Assembly (NCBI GenBank): GCA_964243435.1
Contig: CAXTFM010000181.1
Location: 1-6,633, forward strand
DNA length: 6,633 bases
Direction of reading: 5' to 3'
Origin: RH-AL1 sp964243435
Lineage (GTDB): Bacteria; Pseudomonadota; Alphaproteobacteria; Rhizobiales; Beijerinckiaceae
Shown here: in pieces, positions 6,183 through 6,633 of the stretch
Position numbering within the stretch: the first letter of the stretch is position 1
Layout of the letters: each line of letters begins with the position of its first letter
The notes under the pieces: generated by a model
What the model saw: the letters and a program-made list of their open reading frames with translations, nothing else
The model's database searches: none
What the model was told of the DNA's origin: nothing
Made by a program: the position numbers and the translations under genes

Positions 6183-6633
6183 TTAGAAATCCATCCCGCC
6201 GCCACCCATCGGCGTCGACGACGCGTCCTTGGGCGCATCCGCGATCATGCACTCCGTCATGATCAGCAGGCCGGCAACGGACGCGGCATTCTGCAGGGCG
6301 GTGCGAACGACCTTTGCAGGATCGACGATGCCTATTTCGATCATGTCGGCGTAGGTATCGGTCTGGGCGTCATAGCCGAACGTCGCCGAACTGTTTTCCG
6401 ACACCTTGCCCGCGACGATCGAGCCTTCGACGCCGGCATTGTCGGCGATCTGACGAAGCGGAGCGCCAAGAGCACGGGCGACGATGTTGATGCCGGCCTG
6501 CACGTCCGGGTTGTTGCTCTTCAGCTCGGTCACGGCCGTCTTGGCGTGAAGCAACGCGACACCCCCGCCCGGGACGATGCCTTCCTCGACGGCTGCGCGG
6601 GTTGCGTTGAGGGCGTCGTCGACGCGGTCCTTC
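6183..6633 (-). CDS. groEL: Chaperonin GroEL, C-terminal 149 residues (partial)
   Basis: GroEL is the 60-kDa cytoplasmic chaperonin that forms two seven-membered rings and folds proteins with GroES and ATP. The fragment enters from the right edge (first whole codon at 6632) and ends at TAA 6183-6185. It reads KDRVDDALNATRAAVEEGIV then PGGGVALL, the nucleotide-contacting loop of the equatorial domain. ALGAPLRQIADNAGVEGSIV follows, then DMIEIGIVDPAKVVRTALQN, where the Asp of VDPAKV matches the nucleotide-binding Asp495 of E. coli GroEL. ASVAGLLIMTECMIADAPKD precedes the tail. That tail, SSTPMGGGGMDF, has a single short GGGGM rather than several GGM repeats, which is common outside enterobacteria. 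No defects are visible. The rest of the gene, and any groES and promoter, would lie beyond the right edge of the window. Confidence 0.98.
   Translation of the reverse strand, partial: KDRVDDALNATRAAVEEGIVPGGGVALLHAKTAVTELKSNNPDVQAGINIVARALGAPLRQIADNAGVEGSIVAGKVSENSSATFGYDAQTDTYADMIEIGIVDPAKVVRTALQNAASVAGLLIMTECMIADAPKDASSTPMGGGGMDF

Noticed and set aside
5690..6262. A 190-codon plus-strand frame overlapping IS110, the spacer and groEL
   Set aside because: It has no recognisable motif, overlaps the end of the IS110 transposase, and runs antisense to the 63-residue gene and the groEL 3' end.
1..6633. A new defence, toxin-antitoxin or biosynthetic system
   Set aside because: No helicase, nuclease, reverse transcriptase, toxin-antitoxin pair, CRISPR repeats or biosynthetic enzymes are present. 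The window is catabolic genes, IS debris and groEL.

Overview
This window is GC-rich, about two thirds G+C by eye. It reads as a chromosomal segment of an alphaproteobacterium. That placement is an inference from three things: the GroEL C-terminus ending in GGGGMDF, a small conserved protein encoded directly after groEL of a kind I recall from Rhizobiales and Rhodospirillales, and the flavour of the two insertion sequences. Species cannot be read from the window.

Layout: (1) 2-2487, plus strand, is an intact catabolic pair. It holds the C-terminal 371 residues of an MmgE/PrpD-family dehydratase or isomerase, then a 439-residue MFS transporter of the anion:cation symporter type, 50 bases downstream and behind a strong ribosome binding site. 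(2) 2637-3480, plus strand, is a ruined third member, an amidohydrolase related to 2-pyrone-4,6-dicarboxylate lactonase. Its start codon appears to be ATT, its frame shifts three times, and several in-frame stops interrupt it. (3) 3511-4581, minus strand, is a decayed IS630-family element with plausible terminal inverted repeats and a transposase broken by many single-base indels. (4) About 4582-5711 or a little beyond, plus strand, is a decayed IS110-family element. Its roughly 195-base leader contains several hairpins in the place where IS110 elements encode a bridge RNA, and its DEDD/serine transposase is split over three frames. (5) 5712-5949 has no gene but holds nested inverted repeats and a strong hairpin that probably ends the transcript of the next gene. 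(6) 5950-6633, minus strand, is the 3' end of groEL followed 41 bases later by an intact 63-residue conserved hypothetical gene.

Functionally, the left part looks like an operon for uptake and turnover of an organic acid: the transporter brings in a carboxylate and the PrpD-family and amidohydrolase enzymes act on it. The last step has been lost. The decay zone (2637-5711) lies between intact flanks, so it looks like a genuine graveyard next to the conserved groEL locus rather than uniformly poor sequence. I see no CRISPR array, defence system or tRNA/rRNA gene. The items most worth a second look are the IS110 leader as a fossil bridge RNA and the small gene following groEL.
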